DNA of 14,256 bases from the NCBI GenBank assembly GCA_900538355.1, contig UPXS01000031.1, positions 1 through 14,256 of the forward strand, given 5' to 3'. The notes beneath the pieces are model-generated. The model ran no database searches, was not told the DNA's origin, and worked only from the letters and a program-made list of their open reading frames with translations. Source of the stretch: an uncultured Veillonella sp. GTDB lineage: Bacteria; Bacillota; Negativicutes; Veillonellales; Veillonellaceae. A program made the position numbers and the translations under genes. Shown piece after piece: positions 12,449-14,256 of this stretch (positions are counted from its first letter, which is position 1; each line of letters starts with the position of its first letter).

Positions 12449-13708
12449 ATGGGTATGACCATTACTGAAAAGAATATGGCTCGCCACGCGGGTCTTGATG
12501 TTGTAAAGCCAGGCCAAATCATCGAATGTCATTTGGACGCTGTTTTGATGAACGACATCACATTCCCACCGGCGCGTAAAGAGTTCTTAAAAATCGGCAA
12601 ACCTGTATTTGACCGTCATAAAATCTACTTGGTGCCAGATCATTTCACACCAAATAAAGATATTCAATCCGCTACACAAGCGAAAGTCATGCGCGATTTC
12701 GTACGCGAACATGGCATTACAAACTACTTTGAAGTCGGTAGAATGGGTATCGAGCACGTTATTTTGCCAGAAAAAGGTCTTATCGGTCCTGGCGAAATGA
12801 TCATCGGTGCGGACTCCCACACTTGTACATATGGTGCGGTCAATGCATTCTCCACAGGCGTAGGCTCCACTGATGCGGGTGTTGCTATGGCAGAAGGTAA
12901 AACTTGGTTCAAAGTGCCTGAAACAATTAAAGTTGAGCTTATCGGCAAACCTAACAAATGGGTAACTGGTAAAGACGTAATTCTTGATTTGATTGGCCAA
13001 ATCGGCGTAGATGGCGCTCGTTACATGGCCCTTGAATTCGCTGGTGAAGGCGTGCAACATATGACTATGGCTGACCGCCTTACAATCTGTAACATGGCTA
13101 TCGAAGCAGGCGGTAAATGTGGCGTATTCCCTTACGATGCAGTAACTGAAGCATACATCAAGGGTCGCGTAAATCGTCCTGTAGAACCTATTAATGCTGA
13201 CCCTGATGCAGTATATGCCCAAACAATTACAATTGACTTGTCCAAATTGCAACCTGTGGTAGCATTCCCTCACTTGCCATCCAACACACATTACATCAAC
13301 GAAATTGACAAAGATATTAAAATTGACCAAGTTATCATCGGTTCTTGTACAAATGGCCGTTACGAAGACTTGGTGGCAGCTGCAGAGATCTTCAAAGGTC
13401 GCAAAGTAGCTCCATTCGTTCGTTGTATCGTAATCCCTGGTTCCCAAGATGTATACGATCAAGCTATGAAAGATGGTTTGCTAGACATCTTTATTCAAGC
13501 TGACTGCGCTGTGTCCACACCAACATGTGGTCCATGCCTTGGCGGTTACATGGGTATCATGGCTGAAGGGGAACGTACAGTTTCCACAACAAACCGTAAC
13601 TTCCGTGGTCGTATGGGTCACGTTGATTCTGAAGTATATTTGGCAAGCCCTTACGTGGCAGCAGCAAGTGCTGTATTAGGCCGCATTGCAGGCCCTGAGG
13701 AGGTTTAA
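12449..13708 (+). CDS. leuC: 3-isopropylmalate dehydratase large subunit
   Basis: The 419-residue protein is an aconitase-family 4Fe-4S enzyme that, with LeuD, isomerises 2- to 3-isopropylmalate. Cluster ligands are Cys300 (GSCTNGRYEDL), Cys360 and Cys363 (CGPCLGGYMG). The length of about 420 fits the shorter LeuC class related to homoaconitase rather than the roughly 465-residue enterobacterial type. AGGAGG at 12434-12439 lies 9 nt before the ATG; a second in-frame ATG at 12455 is less well spaced. The start is one base past the leuA stop, so translation is probably coupled. Confidence 0.95.
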   Translation: MGMTITEKNMARHAGLDVVKPGQIIECHLDAVLMNDITFPPARKEFLKIGKPVFDRHKIYLVPDHFTPNKDIQSATQAKVMRDFVREHGITNYFEVGRMGIEHVILPEKGLIGPGEMIIGADSHTCTYGAVNAFSTGVGSTDAGVAMAEGKTWFKVPETIKVELIGKPNKWVTGKDVILDLIGQIGVDGARYMALEFAGEGVQHMTMADRLTICNMAIEAGGKCGVFPYDAVTEAYIKGRVNRPVEPINADPDAVYAQTITIDLSKLQPVVAFPHLPSNTHYINEIDKDIKIDQVIIGSCTNGRYEDLVAAAEIFKGRKVAPFVRCIVIPGSQDVYDQAMKDGLLDIFIQADCAVSTPTCGPCLGGYMGIMAEGERTVSTTNRNFRGRMGHVDSEVYLASPYVAAASAVLGRIAGPEEV

Positions 13709-13709
13709 T

Positions 13710-14201
13710 ATGGATTTTGAAAGCAAAAAAATCTGGCGCTACGGCGACGATGTAGATACAGACGTAATCATTCCGGCTCGTTACTTGGCGATTGCTGACT
13801 GGAACGAATTGGCTGAACATGCGATGGAAGATATTGATACTACATTCGCGCCAAATGTGAAAGCTGGCGAAATCATGGTAGCTGGTAAAAACTTTGGTTG
13901 TGGTTCCTCCCGTGAACACGCACCAGGCGTTATCAAAGCAAAAGGCGTGCCTGTTATCGTAGCACACTCCTTTGCACGTATCTTCTTCCGCAATGCTATC
14001 AACATCGGTTTGCCAGTAGTGGAAATCGGTGAACAAGTAGATCGTATCGACGCTGGTGATGCAATCGGCGTAGACTTGTCTAAAGGTATCGTGTACAACT
14101 TGACTAAAAACGAACAATACCAAGGGACTGAGTTGCCACAATTCATTCAAGATATTGCGGCAGCTGGTGGTCTTGTGAACTTTGCGAAAAATCGCAAGTA
14201 A
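13710..14201 (+). CDS. leuD: 3-isopropylmalate dehydratase small subunit
   Basis: At 163 residues this is the short LeuD form that pairs with the 420-residue LeuC. Landmarks are YGDDVDTDVIIPARYL near the N-terminus, the swivelling-domain motif NFGCGSSREHAP, and AHSFARIFFRNAINIGLP. The ATG at 13710 follows GAGGAGG (13697-13703) by 6 nt and is one base past the leuC stop; a TTG eight codons earlier lies inside leuC and has no ribosome site. leuB, the next step, would be expected nearby but is not in the window. Confidence 0.95.
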   Translation: MDFESKKIWRYGDDVDTDVIIPARYLAIADWNELAEHAMEDIDTTFAPNVKAGEIMVAGKNFGCGSSREHAPGVIKAKGVPVIVAHSFARIFFRNAINIGLPVVEIGEQVDRIDAGDAIGVDLSKGIVYNLTKNEQYQGTELPQFIQDIAAAGGLVNFAKNRK

Positions 14202-14256
14202 TGGCGAGCCGAACACTCGTCTCAAGCCTCCACTGGCCGGGTCTGACTGCGGCCTG

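Noticed and set aside
12587..13462. A 291-codon open frame antisense to leuC
   Set aside because: It is opposite a well-supported leuC, is rich in Cys, His and Phe as antisense frames are, and has no ribosome site or recognisable domain.
13557..14225. A 222-codon minus-strand frame antisense to leuC/leuD
   Set aside because: Mirror of the conserved leuD coding pattern; no ribosome site or domain.
14202..14256. GC-rich bases after leuD as a terminator or start of leuB
   Set aside because: No stem with a T-run and no ribosome site with a LeuB-like start is visible in the 55 bases available.

Overview
The window looks like chromosome from a Veillonella-type bacterium (class Negativicutes, Firmicutes with a Gram-negative-style envelope). 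I infer this from the moderately AT-rich coding style, strong AGGAGG ribosome sites, a T-box leader upstream of leuA, an electron-transfer flavoprotein set in the order fixC-fixX-fixA-fixB, and small secreted proteins with clear signal peptides. The genus is inferred by recognition and was not checked by a search.

Layout. Bases 1-248 hold the start of an ArsR-type regulator on the minus strand, divergent from the fix operon. Bases 639-4222 hold fixC, fixX, fixA and fixB, tightly packed with overlapping start and stop codons; together they would make a membrane-linked ETF:quinone/ferredoxin electron-transfer complex. Bases 4223-4656 hold two nested inverted-repeat elements. A short-chain dehydrogenase follows at 4657-5415.

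From 5507 to 9553 the window is accessory-like. It has three paralogous exported proteins of a DUF4367-like type (5507, 6153, 8912), a small minus-strand protein with a four-cysteine C-terminus (6897-7244), and an AT-rich two-gene cassette: a HEAT-repeat DNA-alkylation-repair-like protein and a glyoxalase/VOC protein. The cassette lies between two direct repeats of roughly 150 bp. The right-hand repeat is a broken copy of the 5' end and upstream region of the cysteine-protein gene.

The most interesting locus is 9660-9960. A short plus-strand RNA with its own promoter and terminator converges on a minus-strand transcript of about 220 nt carrying a very small hydrophobic reading frame. The two share a terminator stem and a 17-18 nt direct repeat, which lets the short RNA pair just downstream of the Shine-Dalgarno of the peptide transcript. 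This is the architecture of a par/Fst-like type I toxin-antitoxin module, with a different peptide and no canonical start codon at the expected place.

A small gene of unknown function (10035-10442) follows. The right end is the leucine pathway: a consensus promoter, a T-box riboswitch with a probable CUC (Leu) specifier, a terminator, then leuA, leuC and leuD in one operon. leuB is not in the window.
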